Notes under the pieces: model-generated
The model's database searches: none
Seen by the model: only the letters and a program-made list of their open reading frames with translations
What the model was told of the DNA's origin: nothing
Made by a program: the position numbers and the translations under genes
Source: an uncultured Oscillospiraceae bacterium
Lineage (GTDB): Bacteria > Bacillota > Clostridia > Oscillospirales > Acutalibacteraceae
NCBI GenBank assembly: GCA_905200265.1
Contig: CAJKJS010000118.1
Location: 1 to 5,443, forward strand
Length of the DNA: 5,443 nt
Direction: 5' to 3'
In this document: piece after piece, positions 5,294 through 5,443 of the stretch
Position numbering within the stretch: the stretch's first letter is position 1
How the letters are laid out: every line of letters begins with the position of its first letter

Positions 5294-5443
5294 ACTCTTT
5301 GCACTGCATTACATCCTTTGGGATGCGAGATCAACAGTACAAACTGAGCAGGCGATACCCGAAAGGGTATGGGGCCGGGCCGCCCAGGCGGCAGCAGATG
5401 GTTAGGAAAAAGCATCTGTGGGACAGTTGTATGTTCCACGGAT
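5294..5443 (+). ncRNA. Candidate structured RNA or long 5' leader, cut by the window end
   Basis: No coding frame is convincing here. Six stem-loops can be drawn in 128 bases: CATCC/GGATG (5312-5325), CAGT/ACTG (5335-5346), ATACCC-GAAA-GGGTAT with a GNRA tetraloop (5355-5370), GCCGC/GCGGC (5379-5392), CAGATG/CATCTG (5395-5418) and GTGGGAC/GTTCCAC with one G-U pair (5418-5439). The last two compete for one base. Such density suggests selection for RNA structure. I compared it by eye with the conserved cores of TPP, FMN, SAM, lysine, cobalamin, glycine, c-di-GMP, T-box, tmRNA, SRP and RNase P RNAs and saw no match. It could be a small RNA, an unrecognised riboswitch or the leader of a gene beyond the window. 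The strand is assumed from the promoter upstream. Confidence 0.45.

Noticed and set aside
5142..5309. 56-residue N-terminal extension of the Nudix gene
   Set aside because: It contains the near-consensus promoter and ribosome binding site of the shorter form, and its sequence has no Nudix similarity or convincing signal peptide.
5289..5326. Minus-strand terminator formed by the 5312-5325 hairpin and the T6 run
   Set aside because: The T run (5294-5289 on the minus strand) is separated from the stem by about 17 bases, too far for an intrinsic terminator.

Overview
The window is ordinary bacterial chromosome, most likely from a Bacillota (Firmicutes) species. The genes have strong purine-rich Shine-Dalgarno sites, sigma-A-type TTGACA/TATAAT promoters, U-tract terminators and one TTG start. 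The carboxyltransferase is split into adjacent accD and accA genes, as in bacteria. The moderately GC-rich codons and divergent LspA would suit a Negativicutes-type anaerobe, but that placement is a guess. I see no plasmid, phage, insertion sequence, CRISPR or rRNA/tRNA signature.

Positions 1-1642 (+): a promoter with a palindrome over its -35 and a leader hairpin drives an NAD-type zinc alcohol/polyol dehydrogenase and, 27 bp later, a hotdog-fold acyl-CoA thioesterase. Positions 1643-2089 (-): a short LspA-like lipoprotein signal peptidase whose stop codon abuts the thioesterase stop. No terminator separates this convergent pair. The next plus-strand terminator lies beyond lspA (2113-2139), next to the lspA promoter, and a minus-strand terminator-like hairpin lies inside the thioesterase gene, so the two mRNAs probably overlap.

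Positions 2140-4178: a control region with two inverted repeats, one covering the -35 box, then accD and accA overlapping by ATGA. Together they encode the acetyl-CoA carboxyltransferase that makes malonyl-CoA for fatty acid synthesis. A bidirectional hairpin terminator follows.

Positions 4177-5192 (-): a second ATGA-overlapped pair, a MutT-like Nudix hydrolase followed by a DEDDh 3'-5' exonuclease, read from a near-consensus promoter with a very short leader. Positions 5142-5443 hold no gene: there are divergent promoters and then, at the right edge, about 130 bases of consecutive stem-loops that look like the start of a structured RNA or long leader cut by the window end.

The proteins are all of known families. 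The most interesting points are the unidentified structured RNA, the overlapping thioesterase/lspA transcripts and the candidate accDA operator. I did not find a clearly new biological system.
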